A DNA stretch of 5,525 bases from Bacteroidales bacterium. Its GTDB lineage: Bacteria > Bacteroidota > Bacteroidia > Bacteroidales > Tenuifilaceae. The stretch's first letter is position 1. Each line of letters begins with the position of its first letter. The DNA lies in contig WBUV01000245.1 in the NCBI GenBank assembly GCA_008933525.1, positions 1 through 5,525 of the forward strand. The letters are read 5' to 3'. Both the position numbers and the translations under genes were made by a program. The notes under the pieces are model-generated. The model was not told the DNA's origin, made no database searches, and saw only the letters and a list, made by a program, of their open reading frames with translations. Below, in pieces: positions 1 through 5,525 of the stretch.

Positions 1-1
1 A

Positions 2-130
2 CCTGTAGTTGAGAAGCAGAAGGATGAGTTTGAACTTGACAGCCCAGCAGAACGTCGTGGAAGTGGCAGAATGACTGCCATAAAGAATATGTTTTCGGGC
101 TTATTCGACGAGACTGATACTGAGATGTAA
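2..130 (+). CDS. ftsA: Cell division protein FtsA, C-terminal end (partial)
   Basis: An open frame runs from the left edge to a TAA at 128-130 and gives 42 residues; the gene start lies outside the window. The visible part is a charged linker (EKQKDEFELDSPAERRGSGR) followed by a short amphipathic stretch (MTAIKNMFSGLFDE) and an acidic end. This fits the C terminus of FtsA, the actin-like protein that anchors FtsZ filaments to the inner face of the cytoplasmic membrane through a terminal amphipathic helix. The helix with M, I, M, F, L and F on one face is what I see; the FtsA identity rests mainly on its position directly upstream of ftsZ in the same direction, the usual order in the division and cell wall cluster. 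No actin-fold motif is inside the window, so the call is contextual but strong. Confidence 0.82.
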   Translation, partial: PVVEKQKDEFELDSPAERRGSGRMTAIKNMFSGLFDETDTEM

Positions 131-145
131 TTCTAGAGTGCAAAC

Positions 146-153
146 TAGATTTG
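146..153 (+). promoter_or_regulatory. Candidate Bacteroidota -7 promoter element upstream of ftsZ
   Basis: TAGATTTG matches the Bacteroidota primary-sigma -7 consensus TAnnTTTG exactly. It starts 16 bases after the ftsA stop and would give ftsZ a leader of about 100 bases carrying the heptamer repeats. No clear TTG -33 element is seen at the expected distance upstream. The element overlaps the right arm of a short TCTAG-N8-CTAGA dyad (132-149), which could be an operator or chance. Eight-base matches occur by chance in AT-rich spacers, so this is a candidate only. Confidence 0.35.
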
Positions 154-173
154 ATTTAAGTTGATGCTTTTTT

Positions 174-229
174 GTTGATAGTTGATAGTAATACATGGTA
201 AGTCACTAATCACCTGTCACAAGTCACAA
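174..229 (+). repeat. Degenerate heptanucleotide tandem repeats in the ftsA–ftsZ spacer
   Basis: Read in steps of seven from 174, the spacer gives GTTGATA, GTTGATA, GTAATAC, ATGGTAA, GTCACTA, ATCACCT, GTCACAA, GTCACAA. The first two and the last two units are perfect tandem copies. The four last units all carry RTCAC at the same phase (202, 209, 216, 223). The block ends 30 bases before the ftsZ start and would lie in the leader if the promoter at 146-153 is used. It may be a slippage-born short tandem repeat or a set of phased binding sites; the sequence alone does not decide. Confidence 0.6.
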
Positions 230-259
230 ATATCTTTTTAACGCTTAACAAATAAAACT

Positions 260-1729
260 ATGGCCGACGAACTAATTAATTTCGAGTTACCGTCAAATAA
301 CGCATCCATAATCAAAGTGATTGGAGTTGGTGGCGGCGGAGGAAATGCGGTTAACTATATGAACCGTATGGGAATCAAGGATGTTGACTTTGTGCTGTGT
401 AACACCGATGCCCAGGCAATGGTTAATAGCCCTGTTGAATTCAAAATTCAATTGGGAGCTTCGCTAACCGAAGGGCGTGGGGCTGGTAATAAACCAGAAA
501 TTGGACGTCAGGCGGCCATAGAGAGTTTACAGCATATTGTCGATTTCCTATCGAACAATACCAAAATGGTGTTTATTACCGCCGGAATGGGCGGTGGTAC
601 CGGAACTGGTGCTGCGCCAATTATTGCCAAAGCCGCAAAGGAACTGGGAATACTAACTGTTGCCATAGTGACTATTCCGTTCCGTAACGAGGGCAAAAAG
701 CGTATTGCACAAGCCGTAGAAGGTATCGAGAATATTCGCCAGCATGTGGATTCATTGTTAGTAGTGAACAACGAGAAGATTCTGGAAATATACGGCAACC
801 TTAAGGTTACTGAGGCTTTTGCCAAAGCCGACGATGTGTTGGCAACAGCCGCCAAGGGTATTGCCGAAATTATAACAGTTCACGGCTATATAAACGTGGA
901 CTTTGCCGATGTTGAAACTGTAATGACCAACAGCGGTGTTGCGCTTATGGGTTCGGCACGTGCAACTGGTGAAAATAGGGCGCTTACAGCTGTTAAGGAA
1001 GCGTTGGAGTCGCCATTGCTAAACAACAACGACATTTCCGGCGCACGCAACATTCTGTTGAATGTAACCTACGGTCAGGATGAGATTACAATGGAAGAGA
1101 TTGGCCTAATTATCGATTATGTTCAATCAGCTGCAGGCGACGATGCCGACCTAATTTGGGGTAACGGCTGCGACCCCTCACTTGGCGAGGATTTGAACGT
1201 AACAGTAATTGCAACTGGTTTTGGAACAAGCAGTATACCTGAACTTTACGTTCGTAACAAGGAGGTTGATGTGGTTGAACTCGATGGTGGAATCCGTTCC
1301 AACAGGGTTGAAACAACTCCTTACATTTTGGACGAAACCGAACGCAAACAGCCAACTCGCAGAACCAAAAAGCCCGAAACAATTGATACTTCACAGCGTG
1401 TAATTGAGTTTGATGTTGCTGCCGAGGAGTTTGAGGTTAGAACTGTTTCTACACCTCGCCCTGTTAGGGCAGAGGATGCTATGCAGCCAAAAACAACAGC
1501 AAAACCTACAGTTCCAACCAGCAAGCCACATCCTGCACCAAATGGTAATAGGTGGAGTAATATAGATGAGCTGGAAAGCATTCCTGCTTACAAGCGTCGT
1601 AATGTTCAGCTCGACGACACCGACCATTCCAACACTAGTAACCTATCGCGCACAACTTTAAGTGAGACTGACGATGGCGATATTTTCCTCCGTCCCGATA
1701 ATTCGTATTTGCACGATAATGTGGATTAA
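260..1729 (+). CDS. ftsZ: Cell division protein FtsZ, tubulin-like GTPase
   Basis: FtsZ polymerises with GTP at mid-cell in the cytoplasm and forms the scaffold of the division ring. The 489-residue product has the expected order of parts. A glycine-rich nucleotide-binding loop (GVGGGGGNAV) lies at about 22-31, and the tubulin signature GGGTGTG at 111-117. TIPFRNEGKKR follows at about 138-148. The T7 synergy loop, NVDFADVETVM at 212-222, has the acidic residues that complete GTP hydrolysis in the next subunit. The globular part ends near 330. A charged, Pro/Thr-rich linker follows to about 435, then the conserved C-terminal peptide ELESIPAYKRRNVQL (437-451) that binds FtsA and other partners. 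A further 38-residue acidic tail ends in LHDNVD, which explains the length beyond the usual ~380-400. The ATG at 260 is the first after an in-frame TAA at 239-241. The leader AACAAATAAAACT is A-rich without a Shine-Dalgarno sequence, as is normal in Bacteroidota. Confidence 0.98.
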   Translation: MADELINFELPSNNASIIKVIGVGGGGGNAVNYMNRMGIKDVDFVLCNTDAQAMVNSPVEFKIQLGASLTEGRGAGNKPEIGRQAAIESLQHIVDFLSNNTKMVFITAGMGGGTGTGAAPIIAKAAKELGILTVAIVTIPFRNEGKKRIAQAVEGIENIRQHVDSLLVVNNEKILEIYGNLKVTEAFAKADDVLATAAKGIAEIITVHGYINVDFADVETVMTNSGVALMGSARATGENRALTAVKEALESPLLNNNDISGARNILLNVTYGQDEITMEEIGLIIDYVQSAAGDDADLIWGNGCDPSLGEDLNVTVIATGFGTSSIPELYVRNKEVDVVELDGGIRSNRVETTPYILDETERKQPTRRTKKPETIDTSQRVIEFDVAAEEFEVRTVSTPRPVRAEDAMQPKTTAKPTVPTSKPHPAPNGNRWSNIDELESIPAYKRRNVQLDDTDHSNTSNLSRTTLSETDDGDIFLRPDNSYLHDNVD

Positions 1730-1747
1730 AAATATTAAGTTTTTTTC

Positions 1748-1781
1748 GAGGGTGATTTTAAAGCAATCACCCTCTTTTTTT
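1748..1781 (+). terminator. Intrinsic terminator after ftsZ
   Basis: A perfect 10-bp stem, GAGGGTGATT (1748-1757) paired with AATCACCCTC (1765-1774), encloses a 7-base loop and is followed directly by seven T (1775-1781). It begins 18 bases after the ftsZ stop. There is no A-run before the stem, so it should act on + strand transcription only. It closes the division gene cluster and separates it from the sensor kinase operon. Confidence 0.93.
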
Positions 1782-1833
1782 AACCAAAGGTCAAAAACTC
1801 TCTTATTGCAATGCGGAGGGTCGAAATTTGTAA

Positions 1834-1841
1834 TAAATTTG
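1834..1841 (+). promoter_or_regulatory. Candidate -7 promoter element of the kinase/regulator operon
   Basis: TAAATTTG is an exact match to the Bacteroidota TAnnTTTG element, in the short gap between the ftsZ terminator and the kinase start. A TTG at 1806-1808 lies 25 bases upstream, somewhat farther than the usual -33 spacing. AAATTTG also occurs as a direct repeat at 1824-1830 and 1835-1841. Transcription would begin only about a dozen bases before the ATG. The operon needs its own promoter because of the terminator just upstream, which raises the odds that one lies here. Confidence 0.45.
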
Positions 1842-1860
1842 ATTTCAGAACTCTAGCTTA

Positions 1861-3813
1861 ATGGGACTAAACATAGGCTTCGAAGATATTAAAGGGAAAA
1901 TAGCCGACAAACTTTTGCTGGTAGCCTTTATTGTATCTATACCTGCAGGATTAGTTTCAGGCATTAGGATTTTTACAATGGGGTTTAAAATCCTATTTGT
2001 TATAGATATTCTTATGGCCTTTATACTTGCTACAGCATATTTTACTCGAACAAAATCAAATTATAGTGGCAGAATAACATTCCTTATAGCTTATGTGTTT
2101 TTAATGGGGGTGGTAGCTCTCAATACCTGGGGATTATTTGGTTTTGGGCTTTTTATAATGTTCTTTGCAATAATAATCACAACAGTTTTTTTTGGCTTAA
2201 ATCGAGGCCTTTTGCTTCTGGGAGCATCCGTGTTTGTAATTATTTCTATCACCATCTGCATCTATTTTAATTTATTTCAATTCCAATGGGATTTCAATAA
2301 ACTCTCCTACTCAATCTACCAGTGGTTTGCAAGGGGTGTGTTTTTTACGACTTTTGCTACGATGACTGTTGTAACACTGGGTATGGTTCATAAAAATTTC
2401 GAAAGAATAAATGCCGATTTAGCCTTAAGCGATGAACGATTCCGCTTAGCTCTTAGCAGTGTAAATGAGGTTGTTTGGGAAATAAATTTTGTTACTGGTA
2501 AAACGTTTATCAGCGAAAAGTTTTGGGAAATTCTACCTTTTGCCATGGAGGAAATGGCTATTGACTTCCGAAATTGGATAAATCTGATACATCCTGATGA
2601 CGTTGAAATAATCAATGCGAAAATTCAGGAACACAGCAGAGGTCATTCTTCTCAACTTAATCTTGAGTATAGAATCAAGGATAAATTTGGTGGATGGCAT
2701 TGGGTGCTTACAAAAGGGCGAATTGTTGAACGTGATGCAAACGGGAAAATTATTAGGGTTGTAGGAACTCATACCGATATCGGACCTCGTAAGGAGATGG
2801 AGCGAATTTTGCGTGAGAGCGAGCAGCGGTTTCGAATGCTCTTTTTTAACGCTAACGATGCTATTTTAGTTATTAAGGATGATTTAATTATTGACTGTAA
2901 CAATCAAACTTACGATTTCTTTAAGTTAAATAGGGACGAAATTATTGGCAAACAACTCCCCGATTTCTTCCATTACAACCTTTTAAAAAATGAAAATCCT
3001 TTATATCGATACAATGAAATAAAAGAATCTGTTATTTCTGGGAATTCAATTAGTACTGAACAAGAATTTAGAGTTTCAGATGGCAGCATATTGGATGCTG
3101 TAATGAGCATCAGCGCAATTGAGGAGAATGATGAAGTGATTTTTCAGGTGATGCTTCACGATATTACTGAACGTAAGCTGTTTGAACAGAATAAATTGAA
3201 TGCAATCGTTGAAACCGAGGAGCGCGAAAGGCTCAAACTTGCTGGCGATTTGCACGACGATGTTGGACCTTTACTTTCGAGCCTGAACATGTATTTATCG
3301 CTTTTAAACCGAAAGCAGACCGAAAACAAGGAGGAAATTATTCAAAATATGCAAGAAATACTAAAGGATGCCATTTCGAGTGTTCGAGAAATTTCCAGCA
3401 ACCTTAGTCCGCACACTCTCTTTAAGTATGGCATTGTTGCCGCGATAAATTCGATTGTTGATCAAAATAAAGGAATGGTAAACATATCGTTTACTCATGA
3501 TGTTGGCGATAAACGTTTACCAGAGATTACCGAAATAATGATATTTAGAATTGTTAAAGAATTAATGAACAACACTTTAAAATATGCTAATGCGAAGAAT
3601 ATCGTTATTGATATTACTCTTTTCGAAGCTTATCTTTCAGTTAGTTTCGAGGATGATGGGGTTGGGTTTGATGTTGAGTCGAAAATAAACAATAAAGAAA
3701 CAGGAATAGGCCTTATAAATCTTCAGGAGCGTTTAAAAACTCTAAAATCAAACTATACCATTACTAGTAAAAAAGGACAAGGTTTTAAGTTCTGCATGAG
3801 AGTACCTATTTAA
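1861..3813 (+). CDS. Membrane-bound PAS-domain sensor histidine kinase (HisKA_3/NarX-LuxR partner type)
   Basis: This 650-residue kinase senses an unknown signal and is expected to phosphorylate the regulator encoded 10 bases downstream. About six hydrophobic segments lie at roughly 17-35, 43-61, 72-88, 92-112, 116-136 and 157-175, with no large extracytoplasmic domain. Two cytoplasmic PAS regions follow. The first, about 187-313, is of the PAS_3 kind (IHPDD, GGWHWV, then VVGTHTDI). The second, about 319-440, ends in MLHDITERK. The dimerisation/phosphoacceptor region has the HisKA_3 pattern ERERLKLAGDLHDDVG with the phosphorylated His at 465. The ATPase domain shows an N box (KELMNNTLKYA, 566-576), a G1 box (EDDGVGFD, 597-604) and a G2 box (GIGL, 615-618), so it looks active. 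No receiver domain is attached. The ATG is 21 bases after an in-frame TGA (1840-1842), with no other ATG between. The ligand cannot be deduced; PAS_3 domains may bind a small molecule or simply relay signals. Confidence 0.95.
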   Translation: MGLNIGFEDIKGKIADKLLLVAFIVSIPAGLVSGIRIFTMGFKILFVIDILMAFILATAYFTRTKSNYSGRITFLIAYVFLMGVVALNTWGLFGFGLFIMFFAIIITTVFFGLNRGLLLLGASVFVIISITICIYFNLFQFQWDFNKLSYSIYQWFARGVFFTTFATMTVVTLGMVHKNFERINADLALSDERFRLALSSVNEVVWEINFVTGKTFISEKFWEILPFAMEEMAIDFRNWINLIHPDDVEIINAKIQEHSRGHSSQLNLEYRIKDKFGGWHWVLTKGRIVERDANGKIIRVVGTHTDIGPRKEMERILRESEQRFRMLFFNANDAILVIKDDLIIDCNNQTYDFFKLNRDEIIGKQLPDFFHYNLLKNENPLYRYNEIKESVISGNSISTEQEFRVSDGSILDAVMSISAIEENDEVIFQVMLHDITERKLFEQNKLNAIVETEERERLKLAGDLHDDVGPLLSSLNMYLSLLNRKQTENKEEIIQNMQEILKDAISSVREISSNLSPHTLFKYGIVAAINSIVDQNKGMVNISFTHDVGDKRLPEITEIMIFRIVKELMNNTLKYANAKNIVIDITLFEAYLSVSFEDDGVGFDVESKINNKETGIGLINLQERLKTLKSNYTITSKKGQGFKFCMRVPI

Positions 3814-3823
3814 ATATTCGATA

Positions 3824-4450
3824 ATGAAAATACGGACAGTTATAGTTGACGACCACAGAATTTTACGCGATGGCATAAAAGCTCTTATTCGTGAAATGGA
3901 TGGTGTTGAGTTGGTTGGCGAAGCCTCCAATGGCTTTGAGTTGATTCCATTGCTAAAGGGTTGTAATGTTGATTTGATTCTTATGGATATCAATATGCCC
4001 AAAATGAATGGGATTGATGCAACCCGCGAAGCTCTGAAAATTTGTCCTTCGGTAAAAGTAATTGTGCTTTCAATGCACGACGATGTAAATTACTACGATT
4101 CTATGGTTCAACTTGGAGTTGATGGATTTTTACTGAAGGAATCGAATTACGACGAACTCGAAAAGGCCATTAAGTCAGTTTTTGATGGTCGTCCATATTT
4201 TTCACAGGAACTGCTACTAAAGCTTCTGCGTTCAAAAAAAGAGACCAGTTTAATTCAAATTACGAATAGAGAAAGAGAAGTGCTACAGCTTATTTGTCAG
4301 GGTTTGTCAACAACAGAAATAGCAGAGAAACTCTACCTCAGTGTTAGTACCATTGAAAAACACAGGGCAGAGCTTCTTGTCAAAACAAATTCCCCAAATT
4401 CGACTGCACTGGCAGTTTATGCGATCAAAAATAATTTGGTAAATCTATAG
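3824..4450 (+). CDS. NarL/LuxR-family DNA-binding response regulator
   Basis: A 208-residue two-domain regulator. The receiver (about 1-120) has the acidic pair D9/D10, the phosphoacceptor D55 in LILMDINMP, the switch Ser83 and Lys105 in GFLLKES. The LuxR-type helix-turn-helix (about 144-208) shows TNREREVLQLICQGLSTTEI followed by the recognition-helix region SVSTIEKHRAELLVKT. Phosphorylation by the adjacent HisKA_3 kinase should promote dimerisation and DNA binding; this pairing of kinase and regulator subfamilies is the usual one. The ATG lies 10 bases after the kinase stop, in the A/T-rich leader TAAATATTCGATA without a Shine-Dalgarno sequence, so the two genes almost surely share one transcript. 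Target genes are unknown. Nothing is missing from either domain, and the length is typical. Confidence 0.96.
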   Translation: MKIRTVIVDDHRILRDGIKALIREMDGVELVGEASNGFELIPLLKGCNVDLILMDINMPKMNGIDATREALKICPSVKVIVLSMHDDVNYYDSMVQLGVDGFLLKESNYDELEKAIKSVFDGRPYFSQELLLKLLRSKKETSLIQITNREREVLQLICQGLSTTEIAEKLYLSVSTIEKHRAELLVKTNSPNSTALAVYAIKNNLVNL

Positions 4451-4453
4451 TAA

Positions 4454-4834
4454 TTAAATTTCAAACACTTTCTCTAACGTTTCTACTGTTAGGCTATCCT
4501 TATAGATATAATTTATAGCCCCCGACGAAATCATTTCTGATACCGTTTGCAAATCGCGGTTAAATGACAGTCCTACAACCTTTGTTCCTCGGTAAAGTTC
4601 TTGGCTTATTAGTTTCGTAGCCATTATTCCATTCATCTCGGGCATATTTACGTCCATAAAAATGATGTTATAGGGTTCGTTTCTGAATGCTTTTTCCACA
4701 GCATCAATTCCATTGTAAGCAAATTCCAATTTGGTGAGTTTAGACCCAAGGATATCCTTAACGAGCATGCTCAATGTTTTAACGAAGGTTGGATTATCGT
4801 CAACAATTAGTACTCTGTAACTATTTAAGGTCAT
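4454..4834 (-). CDS. Stand-alone receiver-domain response regulator (CheY-like architecture)
   Basis: A 126-residue protein made of one receiver domain and no output domain. Visible active-site residues are D12/D13 (VLIVDDNP), the phosphoacceptor D61 (IIFMDVNMPEMNGI), the switch Ser90 (VVGLSFN) and Lys112 (YIYKDS), with Tyr109 at the place of the CheY aromatic switch. It should signal by protein contact, as CheY does at a motor, or act as a phosphate relay or sink. The gene lies 35 bases downstream of the chemoreceptor gene on the same strand, so co-transcription and a chemosensory role are plausible. However, Lys-Asp-Ser replaces the Lys-Pro of typical CheY and resembles NarL-type receivers such as the one encoded next door, so I do not name it cheY. 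The start follows an A-rich leader (ACTAAAATAAAACATT). The stop is 3 bases from that of the convergent regulator gene. Confidence 0.9.
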   Translation of the reverse strand: MTLNSYRVLIVDDNPTFVKTLSMLVKDILGSKLTKLEFAYNGIDAVEKAFRNEPYNIIFMDVNMPEMNGIMATKLISQELYRGTKVVGLSFNRDLQTVSEMISSGAINYIYKDSLTVETLEKVFEI

Positions 4835-4869
4835 AATGTTTTATTTTAGTGGGGAACGTTATTTTAAAG

Positions 4870-5420
4870 TTAGAACGAAACGTAACTATTATCGGCATTT
4901 TCCAATTTAGGCATGGTGTAAACAACTCCTTTTTTCGACTTAGGATTGTTGTTGGAGTTTGTGTTTATAGTTGATCTGTTTTCGGGCTTTGATTTTGAAA
5001 TTTCCCTATGTTTATGAGATAATGACTCGCTAGTCCGGAAAAATGCAATTGCATCGACAAGTTGCTGCGATTGTGCAGTAAGTTCCTCGGCACTCGACGC
5101 TAACTCCTCGCTTGCCGAAGCATTTTGCTGTGTAATTGAGTTTAACTGCTGTATAGATGAGTTTATTTGCGTTGCCCCTTGGCGTTGTTCTAAACTTGCA
5201 GCAGCAATTTCCTCCACTAGTTTTGCTGTTTTATTTATATCGGGTAATATTTCATTCAGTAAAGTTCCCGATTCTTGGGTTATTTGCAAACTCGATTTTG
5301 AGAGTTCAGTAATCTCGTTCGCTGCTAAACGGCTTCGTTCGGCCAATCGGCGTACTTCGGCTGCAACAACCGCAAAACCCTTACCCTGTTCTCCTGCACG
5401 AGCCGCTTCAACGGCAGCAT
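4870..5420 (-). CDS. Methyl-accepting chemotaxis protein, C-terminal part (truncated at the junction)
   Basis: The reliable part begins at AAVEAARAGEQGKGFAVVAA (5418 downward on the minus strand). This is the tip of the MCP cytoplasmic hairpin that contacts CheA and CheW, and EVRRLAERS follows it. A long Gln/Ser/Ala-rich coiled-coil arm comes next, with a probable methylation segment (NASASEELASSAEELTAQ). A flexible tail rich in Ser, Asn and Lys then ends in SYVSF. The sensor, membrane and N-terminal arm are absent: the family expects something like ALN before AAVEA, but the sequence gives MPH and then residues unlike any MCP, in high-GC DNA. The apparent ATG at 5464-5466 is therefore not a real start. 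The protein would relay ligand binding to CheA and be tuned by CheR and CheB. It is upstream of, and probably co-transcribed with, the receiver gene. The family is certain; the ligand cannot be known. Confidence 0.93.
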
Positions 5421-5425
5421 GCGGC
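5410..5425. other. Chimeric junction between Bacteroidota sequence and high-GC foreign sequence
   Basis: To the left, MCP codons read normally on the minus strand up to A-A-V-E (5407-5418). To the right, the MCP match stops abruptly, base composition jumps to 71 G+C in 105 bases (5421-5525), and a different protein family reads on the + strand. The exact base cannot be fixed because GGCAGCAT may belong to either side; 5420/5421 is the best guess. There is no inverted repeat, target duplication or transposase to suggest a mobile element. Confidence 0.85.
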
Positions 5426-5525
5426 ATCCGATGCTGGCGGGTGTGCTGATATGGTGCGTCGCGCATCTGCTGGTCAACGGCGACGTGCCGTCGCTGGTGC
5501 TGTTCGGCGGCCTTGGCCTGTGGTC
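5422..5525 (+). CDS. NnrU-family membrane protein fragment (foreign, both ends missing)
   Basis: The + frame in register with 5422 is open to the right edge and gives RHPMLAGVLIWCVAHLLVNG followed by DVPSLVLFGGLGLW. The RHPM-L-G-V-W-AHLL-NGD-SL-LFGG pattern is what I recognise as the conserved region of NnrU-like integral membrane proteins, which are linked to nitrite and nitric oxide reduction gene sets in proteobacteria and to isoprenoid-type methyltransferase relatives (ICMT/PEMT-like fold). Codons nearly all end in G or C (CTG, GTG, GGC, GAC), quite unlike every other gene here. The 5' end is lost at the junction and the 3' end lies outside the window. The identity is by recognition of a short stretch only. 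It most likely derives from another organism's DNA rather than from this genome. Confidence 0.7.

Noticed and set aside
132..149. TCTAG-N8-CTAGA dyad after ftsA as an operator or terminator
   Set aside because: Five-base arms without a T-run cannot act as a terminator, and a dyad this short is expected by chance; noted only because it overlaps the candidate promoter.
231..238. TATCTTTT as a second ftsZ promoter element
   Set aside because: It misses the final G of TAnnTTTG, has no upstream TTG at a suitable distance, and is weaker than the exact match at 146-153.
508..855. 115-residue minus-strand frame opposite the ftsZ GTPase region
   Set aside because: It is antisense to the conserved GGGTGTG region and simply mirrors ftsZ codon structure; nothing suggests expression.
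1662..1856. 64-residue + strand frame overlapping the end of ftsZ
   Set aside because: It lies in another frame of the conserved ftsZ tail and runs through the terminator hairpin; no protein family or leader signal is visible.
4474..4492. CTAAC…GTTAG inverted repeat as a terminator for the regulator operon
   Set aside because: Only a 5-bp stem with a 9-base loop, no T-run on either strand, and it lies within the receiver-protein coding sequence.
5421..5466. ATG at 5464-5466 (minus) as the start of a complete 198-residue protein
   Set aside because: The first 16 residues (MRDAPYQH… to MPH) are the antisense reading of the high-GC fragment and do not resemble an MCP; the protein is a truncated receptor running off at the junction.

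Overview
The window looks like a piece of a Bacteroidota genome (probably Bacteroidales or a close relative). The evidence is an ftsA–ftsZ pair whose FtsZ ends in the phylum-typical acidic tail (…LHDNVD), A-rich leaders with no Shine-Dalgarno sequence, TAnnTTTG-type promoter motifs, and moderately AT-rich codon use. The exception is the last ~105 bases. They are about 68% G+C and encode, on the + strand, a fragment that reads like a proteobacterial NnrU-family membrane protein.

Layout. 2-130: 3' end of ftsA. 131-259: spacer with a candidate promoter and a run of heptanucleotide repeats. 260-1729: complete ftsZ, closed by a strong intrinsic terminator (1748-1781). 1861-3813 and 3824-4450: a two-gene operon for a six-TM, two-PAS, HisKA_3-type histidine kinase and its NarL/LuxR-type response regulator. 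4454-4834 (minus): a stand-alone receiver-domain protein, convergent with the previous gene with only 3 bases between stop codons. 4870-5420 (minus): C-terminal half of a methyl-accepting chemotaxis-type protein, probably co-transcribed with the receiver protein. 5422-5525 (+): the foreign NnrU-like fragment.

How the genes work together. FtsA and FtsZ are the membrane tether and the GTPase scaffold of the division ring. The kinase/regulator pair is a conventional transcription-controlling two-component system with an unknown signal. The chemoreceptor and the single-domain receiver fit a chemosensory pathway, although no CheA, CheW, CheR or CheB is visible here.

The main unusual point is the break at about 5420. 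The chemoreceptor coding frame stops matching its family in the middle of the most conserved segment of the signalling domain, and a high-GC sequence in the opposite orientation begins. This is best explained as a chimeric join (assembly or library artefact), less likely a real insertion or rearrangement. I found no convincing new biological system. The remaining findings are modest: the CheR/CheB-type tether at the chemoreceptor C terminus, the 7-base periodic repeat before ftsZ, and the isolated NarL-like receiver.
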